DNA of 64,000 bases from Thalassotalea sp. ND16A (GTDB lineage: Bacteria > Pseudomonadota > Gammaproteobacteria > Enterobacterales > Alteromonadaceae), in assembly GCF_000764205.1 (NCBI RefSeq), contig NZ_JQDZ01000104.1, positions 1-64,000 of the forward strand, in the 5' to 3' direction. Made by a program: the position numbers and the translations under genes. How positions within the stretch are numbered: the first letter of the stretch is position 1; each line of letters starts with the position of its first letter. Shown here one piece after another: positions 18,057-28,389 of the stretch. The notes beneath the pieces are model-generated. The model did no database searches, was not told where the DNA came from, and worked only from the letters and a program-made list of their open reading frames with translations.

Positions 18057-19391
18057 ATGATTACAGTAAAGAAAGGTCTGGATATCCCGGTAAAAGGTGT
18101 TCCCCAGCAAGTAATCCATGATGGTTCGACCATCAAAACTGTTGCAACCCTAGGTGAAGAGTTTGTGGGTATGCGCCCAACCATGTTTGTTAAACTTGGT
18201 GACAGCGTAAAAAAAGGTCAGGTGCTTTTTGAAGATAAAAAGAATCCTGGCGTTAAATTCACAGCCTCTGCAGCCGGTGTTGTAAAAGAAATTAACCGTG
18301 GTGAAAAGCGTGTTTTGCAATCTGTTGTTATCGAAGTAAATGGTGACGAAGAAGAAACATTTAACGCTTATTCAACAGAGCAATTATCAACTCTTTCTCG
18401 TGAAGATGTTGAAGCCAACCTGGTAAACTCAGGTTTGTGGACCGCTCTGCGTACTCGCCCATTCAGCAAATCTCCGGCTTTAGGTAGCGTTGCTGCAGAT
18501 ATCTTTGTTAGTGCGATGGATACCAATCCGTTAGCAGCTAACCCAGAAGTGATCATTAACGAGCAAAGCGAAGCCTTTGTAAACGGTTTGGCCGTTTTAT
18601 CTCGTTTAACTTCTGGTAAAGTATTTGTATCAAAAGCGCCAGGCGCAAACATTCCTGCAGGCACTGCCAGCGTGAATGAATTTTCCGGCAAGCATCCAGC
18701 AGGTTTGGTTGGTACTCATATCCACTTCTTGTCAGCTGTATCGGCTACTAAAGTGGTATGGCATATTGGCTATCAGGACGTTATCGCTGTGGGTACGTTA
18801 TTTACTACCGGTAAATTAGACAGCAATCGTGTTATTTCATTAGCCGGCCCTGCGGTAACTACCCCTCGTTTAGTGCGTACCATCTTAGGTGCTAATACTG
18901 ATGACTTAACTGCAGGTGAATTAGCCGACGGTGAAGTGCGAGTAGTTTCTGGTTCTCCGCTACAAGGCGATGCAGCCAAAGGTGTTCACGCCTATCTTGG
19001 TCGTTTCCATGTACAAGTGAGTGCTTTGAGCGAAGGTCGTGAAAAAGAATTCATTGGTTACATGATGCCTGGTGCAAATAAATTCTCTGTTACTCGTGCC
19101 TATCTTTCGCACATTTTTACTAGCAAAGTGTTTAACATGACAACCACAACTAACGGCTCAGCTCGTGCCATGGTGCCAATTGGTAACTATGAACGCGTTA
19201 TGCCGCTAGATATTTTACCTACCTTGTTACTACGTGACCTGGCTTCTGGTGACACCGACGGTGCTCAGCAACTAGGTGCATTAGAGCTAGACGAAGAAGA
19301 TTTAGCGCTATGTACATTCGTATGTCCTGGTAAAACTGATTATGGCGTTATCCTTCGTGATTGCCTAACCACTATTGAGAAGGAAGGTTAG
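18057..19391 (+). CDS. nqrA: Na+-translocating NADH:quinone reductase subunit A
   Basis: Cytoplasmic/peripheral subunit A of the six-subunit Na+-NQR, the respiratory sodium pump. The 444-residue protein starts [20 protein letters not shown], with the conserved N-terminal GLD-P block, and ends [19 protein letters not shown], the family C-terminal signature. An open GTG four codons upstream (18045) could extend it, but ATG at 18057 matches NqrA homologs. No strong ribosome binding site precedes either. It heads nqrABCDEF. Confidence 0.96.
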   Translation: MITVKKGLDIPVKGVPQQVIHDGSTIKTVATLGEEFVGMRPTMFVKLGDSVKKGQVLFEDKKNPGVKFTASAAGVVKEINRGEKRVLQSVVIEVNGDEEETFNAYSTEQLSTLSREDVEANLVNSGLWTALRTRPFSKSPALGSVAADIFVSAMDTNPLAANPEVIINEQSEAFVNGLAVLSRLTSGKVFVSKAPGANIPAGTASVNEFSGKHPAGLVGTHIHFLSAVSATKVVWHIGYQDVIAVGTLFTTGKLDSNRVISLAGPAVTTPRLVRTILGANTDDLTAGELADGEVRVVSGSPLQGDAAKGVHAYLGRFHVQVSALSEGREKEFIGYMMPGANKFSVTRAYLSHIFTSKVFNMTTTTNGSARAMVPIGNYERVMPLDILPTLLLRDLASGDTDGAQQLGALELDEEDLALCTFVCPGKTDYGVILRDCLTTIEKEG

Positions 19392-19393
19392 AC

Positions 19394-20596
19394 ATGGGCT
19401 TGAAAAAGTTTATTGAAGATATCGAGCCGCATTTTGAAAAAGGCGGTAAGCACGAGAAATGGTTCGCATTATACGAAGCCGTTGCTACGGGCTTATTTAC
19501 TCCTGGTTACGTCACTAAGGGTAAAACTCACATTCGTGACAGTATTGATCTAAAACGTATTATGATCACTGTTTGGTTAGCCGTATTCCCGGCTATGTTT
19601 TTTGGTATGTACAACATTGGTTACCAAGCCGTTGATGCCTTATCTGCCGGTTATGCCTTAGCAGACTCTTGGCAGGTTGGTCTATTCCACATGGTTGGCG
19701 GGCAATTAACCGCAGATTCCGGTTGGTTTAGCATGATGCTGTACGGTGCTTTCTTCTTCCTGCCAATTTATGCCACGGTATTTATTGTAGGTGGTTTCTG
19801 GGAAGTATTATTTGCCGCAGTGCGTAAGCATGAAGTAAACGAAGGCTTCTTCGTAACCTCAATTTTATTCGCGCTAATCTTACCGGCAACGATTCCGTTA
19901 TGGCAGGCGGCTTTAGGTGTTACCTTTGGTGTGGTTATTGCCAAAGAAATCTTCGGCGGTACTGGTAAAAACTTCTTAAACCCGGCATTAGCGGGTCGTG
20001 CATTCTTATTCTTCGCTTACCCTGCTGAAATATCAGGTGATGCAGTGTGGGTTGCCGTCGATGGCTTCTCTGGTGCGACACCATTAAGCGCGGCATTATC
20101 TGGTGCGGGTCAATACGCTATGGACGCTGCCTGGTGGGATGCCTTCTGGGGTTTCATTCCGGGCAGCGTTGGTGAAGTGTCAACATTTGCCTGTTTATTA
20201 GGTGGTGCCTACATCCTTTATAAAGGTATTGCTTCATGGCGTATCGTGGTAAGTGTATTTGGTGGCATGGTAGCAACAGCATTCCTGTTCAATGCCATTG
20301 GCTCAGACACTAACATGATGTTTGCTATGCCTTGGTACTGGCATTTGGTTGTTGGTGGTTTTGCCTTTGGTATGATGTTCATGGCAACCGACCCGGTAAC
20401 TATGTCATTTACCAATACCGGCAAGTACTTCTTTGGTGCTTTAGTTGGTGTCATGGTTGTGCTGGTACGTGTTGTTAATCCGGCTTTCCCGGAAGGCATG
20501 ATGTTAGCCATTTTATTTGCTAACTTGTTTGCACCATTATTTGACTACTTTGTAGTTCAGTCAAACATCAAACGGAGGCTTGCACGTAATGTCTAG
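19394..20596 (+). CDS. nqrB: Na+-NQR subunit B, FMN-binding membrane subunit
   Basis: Membrane subunit B carries covalent FMN and non-covalent riboflavin and forms part of the Na+ path. The 400-residue product has about 10 helices and the flavinylation motif SGATPLSAA, whose threonine is the FMN attachment site. It starts 2 bases after nqrA with GAAGGTTAG as ribosome binding site. The N-terminal [10 protein letters not shown] and helices [17 protein letters not shown] are typical. Flavin attachment needs ApbE, which is not encoded in this window. Confidence 0.96.
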   Translation: MGLKKFIEDIEPHFEKGGKHEKWFALYEAVATGLFTPGYVTKGKTHIRDSIDLKRIMITVWLAVFPAMFFGMYNIGYQAVDALSAGYALADSWQVGLFHMVGGQLTADSGWFSMMLYGAFFFLPIYATVFIVGGFWEVLFAAVRKHEVNEGFFVTSILFALILPATIPLWQAALGVTFGVVIAKEIFGGTGKNFLNPALAGRAFLFFAYPAEISGDAVWVAVDGFSGATPLSAALSGAGQYAMDAAWWDAFWGFIPGSVGEVSTFACLLGGAYILYKGIASWRIVVSVFGGMVATAFLFNAIGSDTNMMFAMPWYWHLVVGGFAFGMMFMATDPVTMSFTNTGKYFFGALVGVMVVLVRVVNPAFPEGMMLAILFANLFAPLFDYFVVQSNIKRRLARNV

Positions 20597-21362
20597 TAAA
20601 AAAGAAAGCTTTATCGGAACGGTTGGTTTCGTAGTTGTTGTTTGTTTAGTATGTGCGGCATTAGTTTCTGTTTCTGCAGTGCAATTAAAGCCACTACAAA
20701 CAGCGAATAAATTACTTGATAAACAAACCAAGATTTTAGAAGCTGCCGGCTTATTAGAATTGGGCGTTGATAAGGGCATTGTTGCTACTTATAACCAATT
20801 CGTAACCGCGAAAATGATTGACGTCAAAACTGGTGAATACGTTGATGGCAACCCTGATATGTTTGACGAGCGTCGTGATGCCCGTGATACAGCTAAATCA
20901 GTGAAACCAGAGAATGATATCGCCGGTATCAATCGTCGTGCTAACTCAGCAGTTGTCTACTTAGTCACTGACGGTTCAGGTTCGGTAAATACCGTAATTC
21001 TACCTATTGTCGGTTCAGGTCTTTGGGACTTAATGTACGGCTTCATCGGTTTCGAAGCCGACTTGAACACGGTTAAGAGTGTTGTTTACTCTGACCATAA
21101 GGAAACTCCGGGCTTAGGTGCAGAAGTAATGAACCCTAGGTGGAAAGCCTTATGGCCTGGCAAAAAAATGTATAACGACAATGGCGACATTGCTATTCGT
21201 ATCGTTAAAGGTGGCGCTAAAAAAGGCGACCTTCACGGTGTAGATGCATTATCAGGTGCGACTCTTACAAGTGCTGGTGTTGAGAAAACAATTCATTTTT
21301 GGTTAGGTGACGAAGGCTACGGCCCGTACATCTCTAACATTCGTGAAAAGGGGCTTAACTAA
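20589..21362 (+). CDS. nqrC: Na+-NQR subunit C, FMN-binding subunit
   Basis: NqrC has one N-terminal membrane helix and a periplasmic FMN domain. The 257-residue product shows the helix [20 protein letters not shown], then the FMN site [10 protein letters not shown] near the C-terminus, with the flavinylated threonine. The start at 20589 (ATG) is chosen over the TTG at 20580 because CGGAGG lies 7-12 bases upstream of the ATG. It overlaps the nqrB end by 8 bases and its stop overlaps nqrD by one. Confidence 0.95.
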   Translation: MSSKKESFIGTVGFVVVVCLVCAALVSVSAVQLKPLQTANKLLDKQTKILEAAGLLELGVDKGIVATYNQFVTAKMIDVKTGEYVDGNPDMFDERRDARDTAKSVKPENDIAGINRRANSAVVYLVTDGSGSVNTVILPIVGSGLWDLMYGFIGFEADLNTVKSVVYSDHKETPGLGAEVMNPRWKALWPGKKMYNDNGDIAIRIVKGGAKKGDLHGVDALSGATLTSAGVEKTIHFWLGDEGYGPYISNIREKGLN

Positions 21363-21988
21363 TGAGCGATGCAAGTACTAAAAAAGTATTAACGCAACCT
21401 ATCGTTGATAACAACCCAATTGCCTTACAAGTACTCGGTATTTGTTCTGCTCTTGCGGTAACTAGTTCAATGGCAAACGCGTTAGTTATGACTCTCGCGG
21501 TTGTATTAGTTACAGCGTTTTCAAACTTATTTATTTCGATTATTCGTAATCATATACCTTCAAGTGTACGTATTATCGTGCAAATGGCGATTATCGCGTC
21601 TTTAGTAATCGTGGTTGACCAAGTGTTAAAAGCTTTTTCATACCAGTTATCTAAAGAACTTTCGGTATTCGTTGGCCTGATCATTACTAACTGTATTGTA
21701 ATGGGTCGTGCAGAAGCATTTGCGATGAAAGAAAAGCCAGTAGTAAGCTTTATGGATGGTATCGGTAACGGTTTAGGTTACGGTGCAATCTTGATGGTTG
21801 TTGCTTTCTTCCGTGAGCTATTTGGTTTTGGTACTTTCTTCGGTATCGAAGTACTGCCACTAGTACAAAACGATGGTTGGTATCAAGCCAACGGTCTTTT
21901 AGTATTACCATTTAGTTCATTCTTCATCATTGGTTTAGTCATCTGGGCAATTCGCCAGTGGAAACCAGAGCAAGTAGAGAAGGATTAA
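21362..21988 (+). CDS. nqrD: Na+-NQR subunit D
   Basis: Membrane subunit D of Na+-NQR, which together with NqrE holds an intramembrane iron site. The 208-residue product has six predicted helices. Landmarks are [18 protein letters not shown] (a family N-terminal block), [20 protein letters not shown] with the cysteine ligand, and FGAILMVV-like segments. The ATG overlaps the nqrC stop (TAATG). Confidence 0.95.
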   Translation: MSDASTKKVLTQPIVDNNPIALQVLGICSALAVTSSMANALVMTLAVVLVTAFSNLFISIIRNHIPSSVRIIVQMAIIASLVIVVDQVLKAFSYQLSKELSVFVGLIITNCIVMGRAEAFAMKEKPVVSFMDGIGNGLGYGAILMVVAFFRELFGFGTFFGIEVLPLVQNDGWYQANGLLVLPFSSFFIIGLVIWAIRQWKPEQVEKD

Positions 21989-21992
21989 TTTC

Positions 21993-22616
21993 ATGGAACA
22001 TTATTTAAGTTTATTCATAAAAACAATTTTCATTGAGAACATCGCCCTTAGTTTCTTCCTTGGGATGTGTACATTCCTTGCGGTTTCAAAGAAAGTAAGC
22101 ACAGCAATGGGTCTTGGTGTTGCAGTCATTGTGGTTTTAGGTATTGCGGTACCAGCTAACCAAATTATTTATCAAGCGATCTTAGCACCGGGTGCATTAG
22201 ATAGCATGATGGGTATTACTGACCCAACAAAATCTATTGATTTAAGTTTCCTTTCTTTTATTACCTTTATCGGTGTTATTGCCGCTCTGGTACAAATTTT
22301 AGAAATGGTTCTCGATAAGTTCTTCCCAGCTTTGTATCAAGCCTTAGGTATCTTCTTACCGCTTATTACCGTTAACTGTGCAATTTTTGGTGCCGTATCT
22401 TTTATGGTAGCGAAAAACCTAACATTAGGTGAGTCAGTGGTTTACGGTATTGGTTCAGGTGTTGGTTGGGCGTTAGCGATTGTTTTACTTGCGGGTCTCC
22501 GTGAGAAAATGAAGTACTCTGACGTACCAGAAGGTTTGAAAGGTTTAGGTATTACGTTTATTACCGCAGGATTGATGGCATTTGGCTTTCTCTCTTTCGG
22601 TGGTATCTCGTTATAA
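21993..22616 (+). CDS. nqrE: Na+-NQR subunit E
   Basis: Membrane subunit E, pseudo-symmetric partner of NqrD. The 207-residue product begins [19 protein letters not shown] and has [12 protein letters not shown] and [16 protein letters not shown], each with a cysteine that contributes to the intramembrane iron centre. Six helices are predicted. It follows nqrD by 4 bases. Confidence 0.95.
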   Translation: MEHYLSLFIKTIFIENIALSFFLGMCTFLAVSKKVSTAMGLGVAVIVVLGIAVPANQIIYQAILAPGALDSMMGITDPTKSIDLSFLSFITFIGVIAALVQILEMVLDKFFPALYQALGIFLPLITVNCAIFGAVSFMVAKNLTLGESVVYGIGSGVGWALAIVLLAGLREKMKYSDVPEGLKGLGITFITAGLMAFGFLSFGGISL

Positions 22617-22671
22617 AGTTAATGCTGGTTAGAAGCTTGGCTTCTAACCAAAGAGTTTAAAGGAAAACACT

Positions 22672-23898
22672 ATGCAAGAAATTATTCTAGGCGTAGGCAT
22701 GTTCACCGCAATTGTAGTTGCTTTGGTATTGGTAATTTTATTTGCTAAATCTAAGTTAGTTGCAGAAGGTGACGTGACAATTTCAATTAACGGCGATCCA
22801 GACAAAGCCGTTACTACTGCCGCTGGCGGTAAACTACTTGGCGCATTAGCTGACCAAGGTATTTTCATTCCATCTGCCTGTGGTGGCGGTGGTACTTGTG
22901 GCCAGTGTCGTGTAGATGTACATTCAGGTGGTGGTGATATTCTGCCAACTGAATTAGGACACATCACTAAGCGTGAAGCGAAAGAAGGCTGTCGTTTAGC
23001 GTGTCAAGTTGCTGTTAAACAAGACATGGAAATTGAAGTAGAAGACGAGATCTTCGGTGTTCAACAATGGGAGTGTGAAGTTATCTCTAACGATAACAAA
23101 GCAACGTTCATTAAAGAACTTAAGCTACAAATTCCAAATGGTGAATCAGTGCCGTTTAAAGCCGGTGGTTACATTCAAATTGAAGCACCAGCGCATCACG
23201 TTAAATACTCAGATTTCGATATCGATGAACAATATCGTGGCGACTGGAACCACTTTGGTTTCTTCGAGGTAGAATCTAAAGTTGATGAGCCAACATTACG
23301 TGCTTACTCAATGGCGAACTACCCGGAAGAAGAAGGCATTATCATGCTGAACGTGCGTATCGCTACGCCGCCCCCAGGACGTTTACATTTACCTGCGGGT
23401 AAAATGTCATCATTTATCTTCGGCTTAAAAGCTGGCGATAAAGTGACGATTTCAGGACCATTTGGTGAGTTCTTCGCCAAAGAAACTGAAAACGAGATGG
23501 TATTTATCGGTGGTGGTGCTGGTATGGCGCCAATGCGTTCTCACATTTTCGATCAGCTTAAGCGTCTTAAATCAAAACGTAAGATGAGCTTCTGGTACGG
23601 TGCACGTTCGAAACGTGAAATGTTCTATGAAGACGATTACAACGGTTTAGCGTCAGAAAATGATAACTTCGACTGGCATGTGGCATTATCGGATCCACAA
23701 TCAGAAGATAACTGGGATGGAATGACAGGTTTCATTCATAATGTACTTTATGAAAACTACCTGAAAGATCACGACGCGCCAGAAGATTGTGAGTTCTATA
23801 TGTGTGGTCCGCCAATGATGAACGCGGCAGTTATCGGTATGCTTAAAGATTTAGGCGTAGAAGATGAAAACATCATGCTTGATGACTTTGGTGGATAA
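22672..23898 (+). CDS. nqrF: Na+-NQR subunit F, NADH-oxidising FAD/2Fe-2S subunit
   Basis: NqrF is where NADH is oxidised; electrons pass through FAD to a 2Fe-2S cluster. The 408-residue product has an N-terminal helix, a ferredoxin domain with [14 protein letters not shown] and a fourth cysteine in CRLACQV, a FAD domain with RAYSMANYP and an NADH domain with [14 protein letters not shown] and [13 protein letters not shown]. An AAAGGAAAA ribosome binding site precedes the ATG. The operon ends here with a terminator, without the apbE and nqrM genes that often follow. Confidence 0.97.
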   Translation: MQEIILGVGMFTAIVVALVLVILFAKSKLVAEGDVTISINGDPDKAVTTAAGGKLLGALADQGIFIPSACGGGGTCGQCRVDVHSGGGDILPTELGHITKREAKEGCRLACQVAVKQDMEIEVEDEIFGVQQWECEVISNDNKATFIKELKLQIPNGESVPFKAGGYIQIEAPAHHVKYSDFDIDEQYRGDWNHFGFFEVESKVDEPTLRAYSMANYPEEEGIIMLNVRIATPPPGRLHLPAGKMSSFIFGLKAGDKVTISGPFGEFFAKETENEMVFIGGGAGMAPMRSHIFDQLKRLKSKRKMSFWYGARSKREMFYEDDYNGLASENDNFDWHVALSDPQSEDNWDGMTGFIHNVLYENYLKDHDAPEDCEFYMCGPPMMNAAVIGMLKDLGVEDENIMLDDFGG

Positions 23899-23924
23899 GC
23901 CATAGTTTTCGAAGCTAACAAAAT

Positions 23925-23950
23925 AGAGCGCTTACGGCGCTCTTTTTTTT
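23925..23950 (+). terminator. Rho-independent terminator of the nqr operon
   Basis: AGAGCGC and GCGCTCT pair around a 5-base loop, followed by eight T. It is 27 bases after the nqrF stop. Confidence 0.92.
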
Positions 23951-24085
23951 GCTTCGAAAAAGGGTACGAGGTAGGGGTACAAGGTACAGGCTGATAGCGC
24001 ATTACTCATAGAACTATATAAATATTCTAATATCAACTTTGATTGATAACGTGTTGCTCTTCAGAAACGAAAAACGAAGAGCTAG

Positions 24086-24208
24086 CCATTGTCCTATGCA
24101 GGTTTTGAATTTAGGAGGTCCCGTTCAAAAGCGTAACGGGATGACGTGGTGTAAGTAAAACAAAATATCTGATTATCATATGCTTAGAAAAAATACTCCG
24201 TCATTCCG
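24086..24208. repeat. Dispersed palindromic repeat (copy shared with 7447-7537)
   Basis: Carries blocks A (24086-24146) and B (24170-24208) described at 7447-7537, here in the opposite relative order and separated by a short spacer. It is followed by a further hairpin, TTCCGACGAATGTCGGAA at 24204-24221. The 23951-24276 gap holds nothing else apart from degenerate GGTACAAGG words near 23963-23985 that resemble the 7-bp array. Confidence 0.75.
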
Positions 24209-24276
24209 ACGAATGTCGGAACCCCCATAATTGACAGCGAGCGCTTATATTTTTAATTACTTGCTCTAACCTGCAC

Positions 24277-24318
24277 AAAAAAAGCCCCAAGTAAGTGTTG
24301 CAAAACTAACTTGGGGCC
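24277..24318 (-). terminator. Rho-independent terminator of pdxH
   Basis: Read on the minus strand, GCCCCAAGT pairs with ACTTGGGGC over a 15-20 base loop and ends in seven T. It is downstream of pdxH and beyond the 7-bp array. Confidence 0.85.
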
Positions 24319-24330
24319 TCAACAATGCTG

Positions 24331-24400
24331 CTTGTACCTTGTACCTTGTACCTTGTACCTTGTACCTTGTACCTTGTACCTTGTACCTTGTACCTTGTAC
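24331..24400. repeat. 7-bp tandem repeat, ten units
   Basis: Ten exact copies of CTTGTAC, 70 bases, between the pdxH stop (24408) and its terminator. Such an array is prone to slippage and would lie in the 3' untranslated part of the pdxH mRNA. Confidence 0.97.
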
Positions 24401-24407
24401 CTTGCTC

Positions 24408-25061
24408 CTACGGATGCAAGTGAAACACGTCCCAACCCTCATCCTGTTTCTCGAAACATATTCTGTCGTGCAAGCGGCTGGCTCGGCCTTGCCAAAACTC
24501 GATATAACTAGGCTCAACCCGATAGCCACCCCAAAATTCAGGTAGTGGTACTTGCTTATCGGCAAACTCGGTTTTGTATTGTTGCTCTCTATCTTTTAAT
24601 TCGTCTGAATGAGACAGTTTTTCACTTTGCCTGGAAGCCCAGGCGCCAATCTGGCTACCTCTGTCCCGGCTATGAAAATATTGCTCTGATTGTGCTTGTG
24701 AGGTACGCTTTACCACGCCTTCAATGCGAATTTGACGTTGCAATACGCCCCAATGGAACAGCAGCGCTACTTTGTCGTTTTCTTGCAGTTCCTGACTCTT
24801 CCGGCTGCCATAATTGGTGTAAAACACAAAGCCAGTGTCATCGAAAGATTTCAACAACACCATTCTTGACGATGGCTGGCCATCAGCACTGCAACTGCTC
24901 ACTGACATTGCTTCCGCTAACAAAATTCCCGATTTATTGGCATCATCAAACCAGGCTTGAAACAATTCAAACGGCGATTTACTTTCAGGTATTACTGGCA
25001 AAGGCAAAGCAACGCCTTGACCAAAAGTGAATAAACAACGGAATTTTTCTAAGAGAGTCAT
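24408..25061 (-). CDS. pdxH: Pyridoxamine 5'-phosphate oxidase
   Basis: PdxH oxidises pyridoxine or pyridoxamine 5'-phosphate to pyridoxal phosphate with FMN. The 217-residue length is standard. Landmarks are PSSRMVLLKSFDDTGFVFYTNYGSRKSQEL (split here: SSRMVLLK and FYTNYGSRK), ALLFHWGVLQRQIRIEG, SRDRGSQIGAWASRQS and the C-terminal WQGRASRLHDR with the substrate-binding arginines. It is transcribed alone. The N-terminus is a little unusual in sequence but of normal length. Epd, encoded at 60975-61988, acts in the same vitamin B6 route. Confidence 0.94.
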   Translation of the reverse strand: MTLLEKFRCLFTFGQGVALPLPVIPESKSPFELFQAWFDDANKSGILLAEAMSVSSCSADGQPSSRMVLLKSFDDTGFVFYTNYGSRKSQELQENDKVALLFHWGVLQRQIRIEGVVKRTSQAQSEQYFHSRDRGSQIGAWASRQSEKLSHSDELKDREQQYKTEFADKQVPLPEFWGGYRVEPSYIEFWQGRASRLHDRICFEKQDEGWDVFHLHP

Positions 25062-25409
25062 CAGCTTTTTCTGGTGATTATAAATTAGCGAAAATTGTAA
25101 CAGTTAACCTTTGCCTGCGAAACACTAATAAAGCTTAGCATCAAGTTAATATTGGCCATAATATAGGCCTAATAGCTGGATGAAAAAATCAATTCTTAAC
25201 CTCAGTGGTATGATTGTTAACGAGAATTTAATAATTACTAACAATTTGATGTTTGTAATGTACCTAAACAATTGGTTACTCTAGTATCAGCAAATAATAA
25301 TCCATTTGATTATTTCAACACGACAAACAAACGCAAAATTTTACTTTTTAAGCTTTACTTAGCTAAGTGAAAGCTGGCAATCAATATTTCAATAACGAAA
25401 GGTTCACTA
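25062..25409. other. Intergenic region, divergent pdxH / M16 peptidase
   Basis: 348 bases, AT-rich, between divergent genes. It must hold both promoters. I see no repeat, RNA gene or convincing open frame. A GAAAGG ribosome binding site for the M16 gene is at its right end. Confidence 0.6.
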
Positions 25410-28199
25410 ATGAAATTTTTAAAACCTACCCTGATCGGTATTTCTGTTTCTATGGCATTAAGCTTAACGGGCTGTGCAACCTCGCCAACGGCCCAAACAT
25501 CGCCAGATGTTGAGGCGTCTCCAGCAGCAAAACAACCACAAAGTACCGCATTAACTTACGTGCGTACCGTTGAAGGTATTGCAGAGTATAGGTTAGCAAA
25601 CGGTTTAAAAGTATTGCTTTACCCTGATGCTTCGCAACCGAAAACCCTGGTAAATATCACCTATAAAGTGGGTTCTAAACACGAAAATTATGGTGAAACC
25701 GGGATGGCACACTTACTTGAACACATGTTGTTCAAAGGCTCAACAAGCTATCAGGAAATTGACAAAGAATTTAAAAAACGCGGTATGGGTAAAAACGCCT
25801 CTACCTGGACTGACCGTACCAACTATTTTGAAACCTTCGATGCCAACGAAGATAGCCTTGAATGGGCGATAGGTATGGAAGCAGATCGTATGGTCAATGC
25901 CACGTTTACCGAAGAACAGCTTAAAAGTGAAATGACCGTAGTTCGCAATGAAATGGAAAAAGGTGAAACCAGTCCATTCCGGATGTTAATCGGGCGGATG
26001 ACGTCCATGGCTTTTTTATGGCATAACTATGGAAAAAGCACCATTGGCGCACGCTCAGACGTAGAAAACTTCCCGTTTTATCGTTTACGTGAATTTTACA
26101 AAAAGCATTATCGCCCGGATAATGCGGTATTAATTATTGCCGGTCGCTTTGATAAAGACAAAACCATGGCCCTGGTGGAGCAAAAATTTGGCAGCATAGC
26201 GAAACCAAGCGTAGCGAAAGAACCGCTGTATACGGTTGAGCCAACCCAAGACGGCGAACGCAGTGTTTATATTCGTCGTGTTGGTGACTTGCCCTATGTG
26301 GGCTTGTCTTATCACGCACCATCGGCATTGCATCAAGATGCGGCTTCACTGTCGATATTGAATGAAATATTAGGTGATGACACCCGTGGTCGTATGCAAA
26401 AAGAACTGGTGGAAACTGGCATTGCCACCAGTGCCTCAAATTTCATGTTTCCGTTTGAAGACAGCTCGCAATTTCTATTTTTTTTACAGGGCAGCAAAGA
26501 CTCTGATATTGGCGAGTTAGAAAGCAAGTTAATTGCCCTTGCCGAAAATTTGCATGCTACACCTATCACCCAGGACGAAATTGATTTTGCCCAAGCGAAA
26601 CTCGCTCGCCAAACGGAGCAAGCGATGCGCAGTGTCACCGGTGTTGGTATGCAATTGTCTGAATACATTGCCATGGGCGATTACCGTCAAGCATTTTATT
26701 CCCGCGATCAAATTGAACAGGTTACCCTGGAGCAAGTGCAAGCGGTAGCGGATAAATACTTAATCCCAAGTAACCGTACTTCCGGGCGTTTCATTCCAAC
26801 GGAAAAGCCGCAGCGGGCTGAAATTCCGAAAAAACCGAATTTAGATGAGTTACTAAAAGATTACACCGGCAAAGCAGTGATTGCTGCCGGTGAGGTGTAT
26901 GACAATACGGTACCTAACATTAAACAGCGCCTGGTTAACATTAACTGGCAAGAGGGTACGACAGTTAGCGTTTACCCGAAAATCTTGCGTGGTGAGCAAA
27001 TTATTATTTCCATGCACTTCCCTAGTGGCACCGCGCAAACATTGGCGGGTCAGGGCAATGTTATGGGCTTTATTGGTGGCATGCTCAAACAAGGTAATCA
27101 AAATTACAGTAAAGAAGAGATTGCCGCTAAGCTTGATCAATTAAAAAGCTCTATTTCAATTTCAACCTCGGCGGGCGCGACCGATGTGTCGATTAATACC
27201 GACAAGACAAACCTGGCTCAAACCGTTAAATTTTTGGGTGAATTAATGAGCACTCCAACCTTCCCTGAAAGTGAACTGGATGTACTAAAACGCGGCTCCG
27301 TTGCCGGTATTGAGCAACAGCGTACCGACCCTAGCTCGATTGCGGTTAACAGTTTCAGAAAATCGTTATACAACTACCCGCAAGGCCACCCAAAAGCTTA
27401 CGTCAGCTTAGAAGACAAAATCACCGCGATCAACAAAATCACCACGAAGGAGTTGGCGGCGCTTTATCACAGCCATACCAATATCAACAATGGTTATATT
27501 GCCGTAGTTGGCGATGTAAACGCAGAACAAATTTCCCAGCAATTGCATGCGGTGTTAGCAAGTTTTGTCAACGATACGCCGTATCAGCGTATGCAAGCGA
27601 GTTTCAAAGATCGCCAGGGACTGATGGTAAGTAGTGAAACTCCCGATAAAGCCAATGCCCAAGTTTACTTTATTAATGCTATCAACATGCAGGTGACTCA
27701 TCCAGATTATCCGGCGTTAGCAATGGCGAGCAAAATATTTGGTGGCGATACTTTCACCTCTCGGGTTGGCGCCCGAATTCGGGTGAAAGAAGGGTACAGT
27801 TACACCGTTGGTGCCGGCCTCAATGTTAATACCCTCGACCAGCAAGGTTTATCGTTAGGTTGGGCCATTTCGGCACCGGAGAATGTTGACAATGTTATTG
27901 CCGCATATCGGGAAGAGATGCAGAAAGTGGCTGATGATGGCTTTACGGCAGAAGAGTTAGATCAAGCGGTAAAAGGCTTTGTTAGTGACCGTAACCGCCA
28001 ATGGGCAGATGATGGTACGATTGCCAGTATTTTGGTGAAGTCGGCCAAACTTGATCAGGACTTATCGTTTTATGATGAACAAATCACTGCCGTACAAAAA
28101 TTAACGGTACGCGAGGTTAATGCCGCATTTAACAAGCACATTGCCAGTTTAGAGTTGAATGTATTTAAAGCCGGTGATTTTGCCAGCGTGGCCAAATAA
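25410..28199 (+). CDS. M16 (insulinase/pitrilysin) family zinc metallopeptidase, lipoprotein
   Basis: A two-lobed M16 peptidase anchored to a membrane by lipid: LSLTGCATS gives a lipobox with Cys about residue 22. The 929-residue length matches fused M16B pairs. The first lobe has the inverted zinc motif HLLEH (His101, Glu104, His105), with the third ligand expected in TVVRNEMEKGE near residue 180. The second lobe (from about residue 500) lacks the motif and should be the inactive partner, as usual. Likely role: degradation of peptides in the periplasm. It stands alone, with a good ribosome binding site. Confidence 0.92.
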   Translation: MKFLKPTLIGISVSMALSLTGCATSPTAQTSPDVEASPAAKQPQSTALTYVRTVEGIAEYRLANGLKVLLYPDASQPKTLVNITYKVGSKHENYGETGMAHLLEHMLFKGSTSYQEIDKEFKKRGMGKNASTWTDRTNYFETFDANEDSLEWAIGMEADRMVNATFTEEQLKSEMTVVRNEMEKGETSPFRMLIGRMTSMAFLWHNYGKSTIGARSDVENFPFYRLREFYKKHYRPDNAVLIIAGRFDKDKTMALVEQKFGSIAKPSVAKEPLYTVEPTQDGERSVYIRRVGDLPYVGLSYHAPSALHQDAASLSILNEILGDDTRGRMQKELVETGIATSASNFMFPFEDSSQFLFFLQGSKDSDIGELESKLIALAENLHATPITQDEIDFAQAKLARQTEQAMRSVTGVGMQLSEYIAMGDYRQAFYSRDQIEQVTLEQVQAVADKYLIPSNRTSGRFIPTEKPQRAEIPKKPNLDELLKDYTGKAVIAAGEVYDNTVPNIKQRLVNINWQEGTTVSVYPKILRGEQIIISMHFPSGTAQTLAGQGNVMGFIGGMLKQGNQNYSKEEIAAKLDQLKSSISISTSAGATDVSINTDKTNLAQTVKFLGELMSTPTFPESELDVLKRGSVAGIEQQRTDPSSIAVNSFRKSLYNYPQGHPKAYVSLEDKITAINKITTKELAALYHSHTNINNGYIAVVGDVNAEQISQQLHAVLASFVNDTPYQRMQASFKDRQGLMVSSETPDKANAQVYFINAINMQVTHPDYPALAMASKIFGGDTFTSRVGARIRVKEGYSYTVGAGLNVNTLDQQGLSLGWAISAPENVDNVIAAYREEMQKVADDGFTAEELDQAVKGFVSDRNRQWADDGTIASILVKSAKLDQDLSFYDEQITAVQKLTVREVNAAFNKHIASLELNVFKAGDFASVAK

Positions 28200-28243
28200 C
28201 TCCGGGGTGAATTAACTTAGAATTGCCAAGGACGATTTGAATG

Positions 28244-28383
28244 CTGTTTTGCTCGGGGAAGAGCTATATGCAGAATTTCCATGGATGGATAAAATTCTGT
28301 TTTGCTCAGGGAAGAGCGATATGCAGAATTTCCATACAATTCTTTAACCATTAAAAATGATCAGATATTTAATCAACTTGGTA
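28244..28383. repeat. Tandem 39-bp repeat plus dispersed tail
   Basis: Two 39-base units, 28244-28282 and 28297-28335, differ at two positions and start CTGTTTTGCTC. The second runs into a 54-base block (28330-28383) that recurs at 46863-46916 with few changes and ends ATCAACTTGGTA. It lies between two convergent genes, at the 3' end of the EAL gene. Confidence 0.8.
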
Positions 28384-28389
28384 TTAAGG

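Noticed and set aside
24266-24565. Open frames through the 7-bp array on both strands
   Set aside because: They translate the repeat, overlap the pdxH 3' end and its terminator, and have no start signals.
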